Positions 25,792 to 34,876 of a stretch of 44,260 bases of DNA are shown here, one piece after another. Positions within the stretch are counted from its first letter, which is position 1. Every line of letters begins with the position of its first letter. Source of the stretch: Verrucomicrobiales bacterium (lineage in GTDB: Bacteria > Verrucomicrobiota > Verrucomicrobiia > Verrucomicrobiales > DEV007); assembly GCA_024641425.1 (NCBI GenBank), contig JAHEDC010000002.1, forward strand, positions 1-44,260. Direction: 5' to 3'. The position numbers and the translations under genes are program-made. Under the pieces are notes generated by a model, which ran no database searches, was not told the origin of the DNA, and was given only the letters and a program-made list of their open reading frames with translations.

Positions 25792-26901
25792 ATGCCGCTG
25801 AAAATCGTTATAGCCTGCGGGGGAACCGGCGGACATCTTTTTCCCGGGATCGCGGTCGCCGAGGAATTGCAGAAGCGTGGCCACGAATGCCTCGTTCTCA
25901 TTTCCCGAAAGGAGATCGATGCCCTCGCTTCCTTCGGCTACGACCACCTGCGGTTCGAGAAACTCGATGCCATCGGCATGCCGAGACTCCTCTCCCCGAA
26001 GATGTTGCCTTTCATGATCGGATTCTGGAAGACGCTTCGGCGTTGCCGGAAAATGCTGCGCGAGTTCAAGGCGGACGCGGTTCTCGGCATGGGGGGATTC
26101 ACCTCGCTTCCGCCCGTCTGGGCGGGGAAAAGGCTTGGTGCGCGCACTTTCGTTCACGATTCCAATTCCATTCCCGGGAAGGCCAACCGACTCACCTCCC
26201 GCTTCGCCGACTGTGTGTTTCTCGGGATCGGGGAATGCGCGGCATTTTTCCCGAATCGGCGCACCGAGGTGACGGGAACACCCATTCGTTCTTCCCTTCT
26301 CAAGCCCGTGGCCCGCGAGGAGGCGGAGGCATTCTTCGGGTTCGAGTCCTCGCCCGATGCCAAGACCCTCTTTGTCACCGGAGGCAGCCAAGGGGCCCGG
26401 GGAATCAATCGCGGGGTCAGCGGTGCGGTCGGGGAGTTGAAGAAGCGAGTGGGGGCAAAACTTCGGATCATCCATCTCGCGGGACGCGAGGACGCGGAAC
26501 TCGTCGCGAAGGCCTACGCCGCCGAAGGGGTCGCATTCTCGGCCCCGCCTTTTTGCAAGCGGATGGAATGCGCCTACGCGATCGCCGATCTCGTTGTTTC
26601 CCGCTCGGGAGCGTCGAGTCTGACGGAACTGGCGATGTTCGGAATGCCTTCCGTCCTCGTCCCCTATCCCTACGCCGCCGAGGATCACCAGACCCGGAAC
26701 GCGGAAACCTTCACCCGAAGGGACGCCGCCATCATGCTTCGTGAGGCGGACATCACCCCGGCTGGATTTGGTAAGCTTCTCGGGGACCTCCTCGCCGATG
26801 ATGCCGCCCGCGCGCGGATCGGGGCCGCCGCAAAGAACCTTGCCACTCCCCGCGCAGCGGAGAATATTGCCGCTTTCATCGAAGATAAATGTCGCAGATA
26901 G
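25792..26901 (+). CDS. murG: Lipid II synthase MurG (N-acetylglucosaminyltransferase)
   Basis: The 369-residue GT-B glycosyltransferase adds GlcNAc from UDP-GlcNAc to lipid I on the cytoplasmic face of the membrane. The N-terminal glycine loop GGTGGHLFPGIAVAEEL, the second domain TGGSQGARGIN, and the donor-binding stretch SRSGASSLTELAMFG plus PYPYAAEDHQ are all diagnostic. The 3' end overlaps the murC-murB gene by 13 bases. Confidence 0.95.
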   Translation: MPLKIVIACGGTGGHLFPGIAVAEELQKRGHECLVLISRKEIDALASFGYDHLRFEKLDAIGMPRLLSPKMLPFMIGFWKTLRRCRKMLREFKADAVLGMGGFTSLPPVWAGKRLGARTFVHDSNSIPGKANRLTSRFADCVFLGIGECAAFFPNRRTEVTGTPIRSSLLKPVAREEAEAFFGFESSPDAKTLFVTGGSQGARGINRGVSGAVGELKKRVGAKLRIIHLAGREDAELVAKAYAAEGVAFSAPPFCKRMECAYAIADLVVSRSGASSLTELAMFGMPSVLVPYPYAAEDHQTRNAETFTRRDAAIMLREADITPAGFGKLLGDLLADDAARARIGAAAKNLATPRAAENIAAFIEDKCRR

Positions 26902-29204
26902 AACTATGGAGCCGCCAATTGCGCGAGCGCAGCCGTCAACCCATTCGCATCCACCTTATCGGGGTGGCTGGCTCGGGGATGAGCGGTCTGGCTTCGCTTA
27001 TGCTCGGGTTGGGACACAAGGTCAGCGGTTCGGATCGGACGCGGACGAAGGAGATCGACCGACTTGAACGGGCTGGGCTCGTTTTCGCGGGCGCGCAATC
27101 CGCGGATTCGATCGCGGACGCGGAACTTGTGGTCTATTCCTCGGCGATAAAGCCGGGGAACGCCGCCTTTGATGCGGCGGTGGCGGCCGGGATTCCGATG
27201 ATGAGACGCGCGGAGGCCCTCGCGGCCCTTCTCGCGCAGCGGAGGGGAATCGTCGTGGCAGGGACCCACGGGAAGACGACCACCTCGGCTCTGGCGGCGC
27301 ATGTTCTACGGGGAGGGGGACTTGATCCCTCGCACTATGTCGGTGCGGAGATTCCAGTGCTTGGCACCAACGCCCACTGGAGTATCGATGGAGAATACAT
27401 GGTTGCCGAAGGGGACGAGAGCGACGGCACGCTCGTGAATTTCCATCCGGAGTTCGCCCTGATCCTGAATATCGAGGAAGAGCACCTCGACCACTACACG
27501 AACGGCATTGTCGGGATTCGCGAAGTCTTCCAGCGATTCGCGAGCCAGACCACGGGTGCGGTGATCTATTGCGCGGAGGATCCCGAGGCGCACGTGCTCT
27601 GCGTGGATCGACCGGGCAGTATCAGTTTTGGATGGGACCCACGCTGGGAGTTCTCCGCCGAGATTGTCGAATCACGCGGGGCAAGCACGGATTTCATCGC
27701 GAGAAGGAACGGGCGCGAGATCGGCACCGTTACCCTGGGCATTCCGGGCGCGCACAACGTGTTGAATGCCCTCGCCGTTATTGCTCTCGCGACAAAACTG
27801 GGAGTCGCTTTCGAGCGGATCGCCGAGGCACTGCACAGTTTCCGCGGTGCGAAACGCCGCTTCGAGGTGCGGTACCGCTCGACGAATTTCGCCGTCGTCG
27901 ATGATTACGGACATCATCCGACGGAAATCAGGGCGACGGTGCGCACGGCACTCGCGACGAAGCCGGAACGTCTCATCTGCGTATTCCAACCGCACCGCTA
28001 CAGCCGCACCCAACTCCTCCGGAAGGAATTCGGGACCGCGTTCCGGGGCGTCGACATGCTGTATGTCACCGGCATCTATGCCGCAAGCGAGGTTGCCATT
28101 CCGGGTATCTCCGGGCAAACGATCGTCGACGAGGTTCTGGCCACGGGACAGGAGAATGTCCGCTATTTGCCGGATCTTGAAACGGCCCATTTGGAAATCG
28201 GCAGCCACTTGCGGGAGGGCGACATGGTGCTTACGCTCGGGGCGGGGAACATCCACGAGATCGCGACCATCCTGGAGAGGGACCTTGGCGTTCTCGATGA
28301 GTTGCGCAAGCGACTCAACGAACCCGAAACCGAATTGCGCCTCTATGAACCGATGAGCCGGCATACAACGATGAAAGTCGGCGGCCCGGCGCAATATTGG
28401 ATTTCGCCCCGCAGTGTGGATAGTTTTGCCGTTAGCCTGCGCTTCTGCGCGGAACGGGCCATTCCGGTGCGGGTGGTCGGGCGCGGTTCGAATCTCCTCA
28501 TCCGGGACGGAGGCATTCCCGGTGCGGTCATTCATCCTTCGAAAGGTGAATTCGAGGAAGTTCGTTTTGTTGGCAATCATCTTGTCTGCGGTGTCGGCGC
28601 GCGCTTCAAATTGGTCAGCGCGGTGGCGAAGAAGGCGGGTATCGGCGGATTCGAGTGGATGGAAGGCATCCCGGGGAGTGTCGGGGGAGGACTTCGCATG
28701 AATGCGGGAGCCATGGGACGCGAGACCTTCGACCATGTGGTGCGTGTCAGCTATCTCGACCGCGCGGGGAACCTTCACGAAAAGGCCGGCGAGGAATTCG
28801 CCCACCAGTACCGGAACGTCCCCGAATTCGTCGAGAACTACGCTGTCCAAGCCGAATTCGATGGCGAGTCGGTGGAGCCCGATGAGATCGAACGCCGATT
28901 AGAGGAATCGGTGCGCAAGCGACGGGCCTCGCAACCCGTCGCCGCCAGTGCCGGCTGCATTTTCAAGAATCCCGAAACGATTCCGGCAGGTCGGCTCGTC
29001 GAGGAACTCGGTCTGAAGAATGCCGCCGAAGGAGCCGCGCGAGTCTCTGAGATCCACGGAAACTTCATCGTCAACGACGGGGGCGCGCGCGCCTCGCAGG
29101 TGCTTTCCCTTATTGCCCGGGTGCAGGCCGCCGCGCTTCAGGAACGGGGGATCGCCCTTCAAACCGAAGTACAAATCCTCGGCCAGGACGCGCCCTACCG
29201 ATGA
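26889..29204 (+). CDS. murC/murB: MurC-MurB fusion: UDP-MurNAc:L-alanine ligase / UDP-enolpyruvoyl-GlcNAc reductase
   Basis: The 771-residue product has two enzymes in one chain. Residues 1 to ~460 are MurC: IHLIGVAGSGMSGLA, the ATP loop AGTHGKTTTSALA with K129, EGDESDGTL, NIEEEHLDHY and DDYGHHPTE. Residues ~475-771 are MurB, an FAD enzyme: MSRHTTMKVGGPA, GRGSNLLIRDGG (FAD binding), GIPGSVGGGLRMNAGAMG, SAGCIFKNPE with the likely catalytic serine, and IHGNFIVNDGGA. MurB makes UDP-MurNAc, the substrate of MurC, so the fusion joins consecutive steps. No stop or frameshift lies at the junction. Separate murC and murB genes are the norm; Chlamydiae fuse MurC to Ddl instead, and here ddl follows as a separate gene. 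Confidence 0.95.
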   Translation: MSQIELWSRQLRERSRQPIRIHLIGVAGSGMSGLASLMLGLGHKVSGSDRTRTKEIDRLERAGLVFAGAQSADSIADAELVVYSSAIKPGNAAFDAAVAAGIPMMRRAEALAALLAQRRGIVVAGTHGKTTTSALAAHVLRGGGLDPSHYVGAEIPVLGTNAHWSIDGEYMVAEGDESDGTLVNFHPEFALILNIEEEHLDHYTNGIVGIREVFQRFASQTTGAVIYCAEDPEAHVLCVDRPGSISFGWDPRWEFSAEIVESRGASTDFIARRNGREIGTVTLGIPGAHNVLNALAVIALATKLGVAFERIAEALHSFRGAKRRFEVRYRSTNFAVVDDYGHHPTEIRATVRTALATKPERLICVFQPHRYSRTQLLRKEFGTAFRGVDMLYVTGIYAASEVAIPGISGQTIVDEVLATGQENVRYLPDLETAHLEIGSHLREGDMVLTLGAGNIHEIATILERDLGVLDELRKRLNEPETELRLYEPMSRHTTMKVGGPAQYWISPRSVDSFAVSLRFCAERAIPVRVVGRGSNLLIRDGGIPGAVIHPSKGEFEEVRFVGNHLVCGVGARFKLVSAVAKKAGIGGFEWMEGIPGSVGGGLRMNAGAMGRETFDHVVRVSYLDRAGNLHEKAGEEFAHQYRNVPEFVENYAVQAEFDGESVEPDEIERRLEESVRKRRASQPVAASAGCIFKNPETIPAGRLVEELGLKNAAEGAARVSEIHGNFIVNDGGARASQVLSLIARVQAAALQERGIALQTEVQILGQDAPYR

Positions 29205-29241
29205 CCCGCCTTGACGTAACCCATAACCCTGACACGAATTC

Positions 29242-30174
29242 ATGAGTATCGCAGGAAAGAAGATCACCGTCCTCAAGGGAGGGCCCGGTTCGGAGCGTGA
29301 GATCTCGCTCGCGACCGCACGGAGCGTCGTCGACGCGTTGGCGGAGTGCGGGGCGGAAGTCAACGAGGTCGATGTCGTGGGTCCCGAGTTCGAACTTCCC
29401 GCCGAATGCGATCTTGCCTTCAACTGCATCCATGGAACCTTCGGCGAGGACGGGCAATTGCAGCGCATCCTCAACCAGCGTCGCGTTCCCTACACCGGCG
29501 CGGGGGCTGCCGCCAGCGAGTTGGCTTTTGATAAGATTCTGAGCAAGAAGCGGTTCATCGAGAATCTCGTCCCGACCCCGCTCTTCGAGTTACTCGTGGT
29601 GAAGGAAGGCGCTGATCCGGGCCCCGTCGCGATGCCGCTTCCCTTTGTGGTGAAGCCGCCGAAAGAAGGTTCCAGTGTCGGCGTTCATATTGTTCGAGAG
29701 GAGGCGGAAGTGGCCCCGGCGCTTGCGGATGTCGCAAGATACGACGCCATTGCCCTCGTGGAGGAATTCATCGGAGGGAAGGAACTTACGGTGGGGGTGC
29801 TGGGCGATCAGGCGCTTCCGGTCATCCACATCTGTCCGAAATCCGGCTTCTACGACCTCAAGAACAAGTACCCATGGCTGACAGGGGAAGGAGGCACCGA
29901 ATACATTTGTCCGGCCGACATCGCCCCCGAGACGACACGCGCCGTGCAGGAGGCTGCTCTGGCCGCCCACCGCGCCCTGGGGATCGAAGTTTATTCGCGG
30001 GTCGATCTGCTTTTGGATGAGGCCAACAGGGTGTATGTTCTCGAAGTAAACACGATTCCGGGAATGACTTCCAGCAGTCTGCTTCCGAAGGCCGCCCGGA
30101 CGGCTGGAATCGAGTTTCCCGAACTTTGTCGGCGCATCGCCGAGATGTCGCTCCGTATTCGTCCGAAGCGCTAG
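29242..30174 (+). CDS. ddl: D-alanine:D-alanine ligase
   Basis: The 310-residue ATP-grasp ligase makes the D-Ala-D-Ala dipeptide used by MurF. Seen: LKGGPGSEREISLAT, FNCIHGTFGEDGQLQ, VVKPPKEGSSVGVHI, VEEFIGGKELTVGVLG, and VYVLEVNTIPGMT near the C-terminus (metal ligands E and N). The omega-loop region FYDLKNKY keeps the K-Y pair linked to D-Ala rather than D-lactate specificity. The start ATG at 29242 is 37 bp after the murC-murB stop. Confidence 0.94.
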   Translation: MSIAGKKITVLKGGPGSEREISLATARSVVDALAECGAEVNEVDVVGPEFELPAECDLAFNCIHGTFGEDGQLQRILNQRRVPYTGAGAAASELAFDKILSKKRFIENLVPTPLFELLVVKEGADPGPVAMPLPFVVKPPKEGSSVGVHIVREEAEVAPALADVARYDAIALVEEFIGGKELTVGVLGDQALPVIHICPKSGFYDLKNKYPWLTGEGGTEYICPADIAPETTRAVQEAALAAHRALGIEVYSRVDLLLDEANRVYVLEVNTIPGMTSSSLLPKAARTAGIEFPELCRRIAEMSLRIRPKR

Positions 30175-30205
30175 GAGAAGGCTCACGCCGATTGCGCAAC
30201 ACACC

Positions 30206-31330
30206 ATGAAGAACCGATTCCGAAAGCGAGGAGACAGCGAACGCAACGCCCGGCGCAAGCGACGGGGCACGCATGTCCTTGATGTGCGTGTACGTCCCGG
30301 AGCACGTAAACTCCGCCGCCGTCTCTCGCCCGGCCACAAGCGTATGATCGGAATGGCCGCGATCTGCGCCTGCGTCCTTCTTGCGGGAGGGGCCATCCGC
30401 TGGGCCGTGAAGCGTTACCTCCTTGAGGCCCCCGAATACACGCTTCAGATCATCCGTTATGAAACGGATGGGAAGCTTGCCAAGGAGACCGTTCTCCGGC
30501 AGGCCGAATTGGAAGTGGGGGTCAATCTTCTCACGGTCAATCTTGACGCGGTGCGCTCCCGGATACTCGCGCTGCCGGAGATCAAGTCAGTCGATCTGGA
30601 GCGCGATCTGCCGGACAAACTCGCGGTCGCTATCACCGAACGCCGCCCCGTGGCGTGGTTGGCCTGCAAGTCCCTTCGGGTCGAGCCCCGGACATCGACC
30701 TACCGTGATGGTTCGGTGCGGGGCCTCATGATCGACGAACAAGGGGTGATTCTCGAGTGTCAGAAGCTTCGCCCCGAATACGTGAAAATGCCTGTATTTC
30801 ACGTCCGTGACCTCTCCGTCAGCACCCCGGGGCAGCGACTTGAAGACGGTCAGATCGCGCGGGCCCTGGAACTCGTGGGGCTCACGAACAGCCTTCTCGT
30901 GGCCGATTCGCTTCTTCTGACGGACGTCGAACTCCGCAACGATTTCTCGCTCGTCGGGAAGTTCAACAGTGGCGCCGAAGTCACGTTCGGACTCGAAGAA
31001 ATCGAACGGCAGGTGCGCGACTACCAGCTTATCAATGCCGACACGGCCCGGAAACGCCGGCGCATCGAGTCCGTCAACCTTCTGGTGAAGCGTAATATCC
31101 CGGTTACCTTCGTCGAGGGGGGCGGCGTCCAGGCCCAGGGGGCGGGGCCTTCGGAGGGCGACCCCGCCGAGCCCGAAGCCTACCCGCTCGCCGAGCCCGA
31201 GCCCGCGATCAATTCCCGAACAATCCCCGCCCGCCCGAAAGTCCGCCGCAGTGCTCCGGTCATCCGCCGGGCGATTCCGCGGGACGATCTGGGCGATCCG
31301 CAATTGCGAAATATCCTCGGAGCGGGTTGA
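30206..31330 (+). CDS. ftsQ: Division protein FtsQ
   Basis: The 374-residue bitopic protein has a strongly basic N-terminus (residues 1-47, many Arg/Lys), one membrane span (about 48-68, MIGMAAICACVLLAGGAI), then a POTRA domain (about 78-150) with NLLTVNLDAVRSRILALPEI and DLPDKLAVAITERRPVAWL. This last run is the FtsQ/DivIB hallmark. A beta domain follows, then a proline-rich tail (about 300-374) longer than in E. coli FtsQ (276 residues). It recruits FtsL/FtsB to the septum. Location between ddl and ftsA is canonical. Confidence 0.92.
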   Translation: MKNRFRKRGDSERNARRKRRGTHVLDVRVRPGARKLRRRLSPGHKRMIGMAAICACVLLAGGAIRWAVKRYLLEAPEYTLQIIRYETDGKLAKETVLRQAELEVGVNLLTVNLDAVRSRILALPEIKSVDLERDLPDKLAVAITERRPVAWLACKSLRVEPRTSTYRDGSVRGLMIDEQGVILECQKLRPEYVKMPVFHVRDLSVSTPGQRLEDGQIARALELVGLTNSLLVADSLLLTDVELRNDFSLVGKFNSGAEVTFGLEEIERQVRDYQLINADTARKRRRIESVNLLVKRNIPVTFVEGGGVQAQGAGPSEGDPAEPEAYPLAEPEPAINSRTIPARPKVRRSAPVIRRAIPRDDLGDPQLRNILGAG

Positions 31331-31423
31331 CTATTAAGCGATTGAATGATGATTTAGCATCTGGTTTCGGGGCCGCTCATTTGCGGGGCCTCCGGATCCG
31401 AACGATAGGAATCCACTAACTCC

Positions 31424-32644
31424 ATGGCGAAAGCGAATATTTACGTCGGCCTCGAAATCGGCACCTCGAAGATCTGTGTGGTCGTGGGAGAAGTGCGCGG
31501 TGATGGTGCCGTCAAGATTCTCGGGGTTGGCCAGGCCCCTTCCCGCGGCATCCGGAAGGGGGAAATCGTTGATTACGAGACGGCGCAGACTTGCCTCCAC
31601 GACGCCCTGCTACGCGCCGAGGACAGGAGCGACGTGATGATCAATAACGTTTATCTGGCCATCACAGGGTCGCATGTGGAAAGCCTGAACAATCGGGGGG
31701 GGATCAACATTCCCGACGACCAGAACGAGATCACCGAGGAGGATCTGGAAGAGGTGAAGGAAATCGCCCGCGACGTTCCGATTCCCCAGCAGAACGTCTT
31801 CCTCCACAGCATTATCCGGCACTACTACGTGGACGGACAGGAAAAGGTCGTGAACCCGGTGGGGATGCTCGGCAAGAAGCTCGATGCCGACTACCACATC
31901 GTCCATGGCATTCGAACCCGCATCCAGAATACCATCCGTTGCGTGCGCGAGATCCCACTGGAGGTCGAGGACGTCGTTTTCAGCGGTATTGCCTCCGCCC
32001 AGGTGGTGCTCAACAAGGAAGACAAGAAACGAGGCGCCGTAGTCCTCGACATCGGCGGTGGCACTTCCGACTATGTCGTCTACGCGGACGGGGCCATTTC
32101 CCAGTCCGGCTGCATCGCCATCGGAGGCGACCACATTACCAATGATATCTCGCTTGTGATGAAAATCCCGCTTTCCAAGGCGGAGCGCCTGAAAGTGGAG
32201 GAGGGGAACGTCACTCTCGATCCGGCCGATGAGGGCAAGATCATTCGTCTGGAGGATGATCCCCATTTCGCGGGTCGCGAGGTCGACCGCGGACTCCTCA
32301 ATCAGGTCATCCATTTCCGCGCGCGGGAGATTTTCGAGTTCCTGCGGAAAAAACTGGAAAAATGCGGCGAGCGTGACCGCATCGGAGCGGGGCTTTTCCT
32401 GACCGGTGGATGTTCCCGCCTCAAGGGACTCCATGATCTGGCCGAGGAAATCCTTGAAATGCCTGTCCATCGGGCGAGCGTAACCTCCATGAGCGGCACC
32501 ACCGCCACCTTCGAGAACCCGATCTATTCCACCCCGATGGGCCTGGTCCGCTACGCGCAGATTCTTGATAGCGAGCGACCAAAGAAATCGACATTTGCGA
32601 AAATCGGTAAGAAGATCGGCGGAATCTTCGGGGGATCGGGCTAG
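31424..32644 (+). CDS. ftsA: Division protein FtsA
   Basis: The 406-residue actin-fold protein tethers FtsZ filaments to the membrane. Landmarks: IYVGLEIGTSKICVVVGEV (phosphate 1), the SHS2 region with VYLAITGSHVESLNNRG, VVLDIGGGTSDYVVYADG (phosphate 2), and GAGLFLTGGCSRLKGL (adenosine motif). The C-terminus FAKIGKKIGGIFGG is a short amphipathic helix suited to membrane binding. The 93-bp gap from ftsQ is one of the larger ones in the operon and could hold a promoter, but I see no convincing one. Confidence 0.95.
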   Translation: MAKANIYVGLEIGTSKICVVVGEVRGDGAVKILGVGQAPSRGIRKGEIVDYETAQTCLHDALLRAEDRSDVMINNVYLAITGSHVESLNNRGGINIPDDQNEITEEDLEEVKEIARDVPIPQQNVFLHSIIRHYYVDGQEKVVNPVGMLGKKLDADYHIVHGIRTRIQNTIRCVREIPLEVEDVVFSGIASAQVVLNKEDKKRGAVVLDIGGGTSDYVVYADGAISQSGCIAIGGDHITNDISLVMKIPLSKAERLKVEEGNVTLDPADEGKIIRLEDDPHFAGREVDRGLLNQVIHFRAREIFEFLRKKLEKCGERDRIGAGLFLTGGCSRLKGLHDLAEEILEMPVHRASVTSMSGTTATFENPIYSTPMGLVRYAQILDSERPKKSTFAKIGKKIGGIFGGSG

Positions 32645-32714
32645 TTTCCCGCCCTTCCGCCACTTCAGACTGACCCATTCAACCCAACGACCAAACACGA
32701 ATCCCTGAACCCAT

Positions 32715-34739
32715 ATGCTTGAATATACACGCGATGACGCGGAACGCAGTACCGAGGCGACCCCCCTCTCGGTGAAGGTGGTCGGTATTGGTGGCGCTGG
32801 TGCCAACGTACTCGACCGCATCGCCCTGGAAGGAATGGACGGGGCCGAACTGATCTCGATGAATACCGATGTGCGCGGACTGAGCACCTCGGTCGCGAAT
32901 AGCAAAATCCAACTCGGCCGGACTCTGACGCAGGGCCTCGCCGCCGGTGGTGATCCCGAACTGGGCCAGCAGGCCGCGGAGGAGGCCGAGGCTGAGATCC
33001 GCGCCGCTCTGCAAAACAGCGGAATGGTTTTCATCTGCGCCGGCCTCGGCGGGGGAACCGGTTCCGGTGCGGCACCTTACATCGCTAAGATCGCCCGGGA
33101 GGAAGGGGCATTCGTCGTCGCCTTCGTGACGGTGCCCTTTTCGTTCGAGGGACGTCGCCGCCTCCAGCAGTCCTCCGATTCCCTGCGACAGCTGGAAATC
33201 TATGCGAACGCCCTCGTCACCTTCGACAATGACCGCATGGGCGACCTCGTCCTCCCGAAGGAAGGCATCCAGCAGGCCTTCACGGCCGCCGATCAGATCA
33301 TCAGCCAGAGCGTGCGCGCCGTGACCAGCCTCGTGACCCAGCCCGGTCTCATCCGCATCGGAATGGACGATTTGCTCACCGCCCTGCGGAACCACAATTC
33401 ACGCTGCCTCTTCGGCTTCGGCCAGGCGAAAGGCGAAAACCGCGCCCAGGAAGCCCTCGCCCGTGCCCTCAAGAGCCCGTTGCTCGACAAGGGCCAACTC
33501 CTCAAACACGCCGCCAATGCCATCATTCAGGTAACGGGAGGTGACAGCATGACTCTCTATGAGGTCGAGATCCTCATGAACGAGGTCGGCAAGCACGTTC
33601 GCGACAGCGCCCAGATTCTCTTCGGGGTTTCCGCCGACGCCAAACTCACCGACAGCATTACCGTCACGATCATCAGTTCGGTCCAAGAGGCGCAACTGAA
33701 GCCCCTTCCGGAAGGCGAGGCCGCTCCGGCTCCGGCGGCGAGACCCGCTGCGGCCCCGGCTGCCGCGCCACCACCGACTGGAGGAGGAGGCCCGCAAAGC
33801 CCCGCCGCAGTCGCAAAAAAGTCTGAGGCTCCGGCTCAGGATGAGCCGGAGCGCGCACCCGCCGCGTCCAACCCTCAACCCGCTCCCGGGGGCGCGCCCC
33901 CTCCGCAAGGAAAGGCCGTGCCTCTAGTGGCCAAGGTGGCGGCTCCGGAGCTACCGGCGATCGAGGCCGCACCCGCCGACGAAGCGGTGCCGGAGGCGCC
34001 TCCTCCCGAGCAGGAAACCGAACCGGAGACCGAGCCTGAACTTGAGGTGGTCGAAGTCATTGAGGAGCTTGAGGTTTTCGAGGAACAAAAGATCTCGGAG
34101 CTGGATGTTTTCGTCGATCACGATGAGGACGGATCTCCCTTCGTGGACGAAGGCCCCGAAGACGCGCCGGTCTTTGCGAACCCTATCGCCGAGGCGATGG
34201 GCGGTGACGCCAAAGGGGACGACGAAATCGTGGAGTTGGAGGAATCATCCCTTGAAGACGTCTTCATCGATCCTTCTCCGGACGAAGAGGAAGCCGTTGC
34301 GGTTAGTCCCGAGCCCGAGCCTGAAGTAGCGGCGGCGAAGCCGGAATCCGTCCCGGTTCCGAAGACAAAAGGTGGGCTCTCAAAGTTCACGTCGCGGTTC
34401 CGCGGAAGGCCGAAAGAGAAGACCGGGGATTCGTCCGACGCATCCGAATCCGTCGGAACCGAGATGCCCGAGATGGCGGAACTGCCTGCCAAGGCGGAGT
34501 TGCCGTCGACCCAATTGCCTCCCAAGCGCCGACCGGTGGAGCCCGCTCCGGAGCCCGCTTCATCCGAGCATTTGCCGCCTGTAAAGACTGCGCCAAAGGC
34601 TTCTCCCCTCGCAGCGCAACAGGACGAGCTGATTCCGCGGAAGCCCGTCGCAAGGGGGCGCTTCGAGAAAACAGAACCCACCATCATCGATGGTGAGGAT
34701 CTCGATGTCCCGGCGTTTCTTCGAAAGAAAGGAAAGTAG
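32715..34739 (+). CDS. ftsZ: Tubulin-like division GTPase FtsZ with very long linker and altered T7 loop
   Basis: FtsZ forms the Z-ring. Of 674 residues, the GTPase core is about 15-325: VKVVGIGGAGANVLDRI, NTDVRGL, the tubulin signature GGGTGSGAAP (from residue 112), FSFEGRRRL and the NDR triad. The T7 synergy loop, NxDFxD in E. coli (N207, D209, D212), reads R214-I-G216-M-D-D219, so N207 and D209 appear replaced. Residues ~326-656 are a Pro/Ala- then Glu-rich disordered linker, versus about 50 in E. coli. The conserved C-terminal peptide ends the protein (DLDVPAFLRKKGK). A second, diverged copy of this peptide's coding sequence lies at 35619-35672. Core divergence may be usual for this lineage. 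Confidence 0.93.
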   Translation: MLEYTRDDAERSTEATPLSVKVVGIGGAGANVLDRIALEGMDGAELISMNTDVRGLSTSVANSKIQLGRTLTQGLAAGGDPELGQQAAEEAEAEIRAALQNSGMVFICAGLGGGTGSGAAPYIAKIAREEGAFVVAFVTVPFSFEGRRRLQQSSDSLRQLEIYANALVTFDNDRMGDLVLPKEGIQQAFTAADQIISQSVRAVTSLVTQPGLIRIGMDDLLTALRNHNSRCLFGFGQAKGENRAQEALARALKSPLLDKGQLLKHAANAIIQVTGGDSMTLYEVEILMNEVGKHVRDSAQILFGVSADAKLTDSITVTIISSVQEAQLKPLPEGEAAPAPAARPAAAPAAAPPPTGGGGPQSPAAVAKKSEAPAQDEPERAPAASNPQPAPGGAPPPQGKAVPLVAKVAAPELPAIEAAPADEAVPEAPPPEQETEPETEPELEVVEVIEELEVFEEQKISELDVFVDHDEDGSPFVDEGPEDAPVFANPIAEAMGGDAKGDDEIVELEESSLEDVFIDPSPDEEEAVAVSPEPEPEVAAAKPESVPVPKTKGGLSKFTSRFRGRPKEKTGDSSDASESVGTEMPEMAELPAKAELPSTQLPPKRRPVEPAPEPASSEHLPPVKTAPKASPLAAQQDELIPRKPVARGRFEKTEPTIIDGEDLDVPAFLRKKGK

Positions 34740-34768
34740 CGGAGGCAGGATTTTCGCAGGAAGTCGCT

Positions 34769-34824
34769 TTCAGACGATTCACGGCTCGGCGCGCTCTCAC
34801 TATGAGGTGTCGTGGTCGTCTGAA
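34769..34824. repeat. Imperfect long hairpin downstream of ftsZ
   Basis: TTCAGACGA (34769-34777) pairs perfectly with TCGTCTGAA (34816-34824). After a small bulge CACG pairs with CGTG, giving a 13-bp interrupted stem. There is no T-run after it. It may be a transcript end structure after ftsZ or a remnant of a mobile element border. Confidence 0.4.
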
Positions 34825-34876
34825 GATGTTCAACGGTGTACAAAACTTCCCCGGATAACGGTGGCCGGGATGGGCT

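Noticed and set aside
24537-25901. 454-codon minus-strand ORF
   Set aside because: Antisense to ftsW with a charged, low-complexity product; a shadow.
31610-33034. 474-codon minus-strand ORF
   Set aside because: Antisense to ftsA and the start of ftsZ; no domain seen.
16321-34739. A horizontally acquired block within the dcw cluster
   Set aside because: Gene order, overlaps and base composition are uniform through the cluster, so there is no sign of recent transfer.
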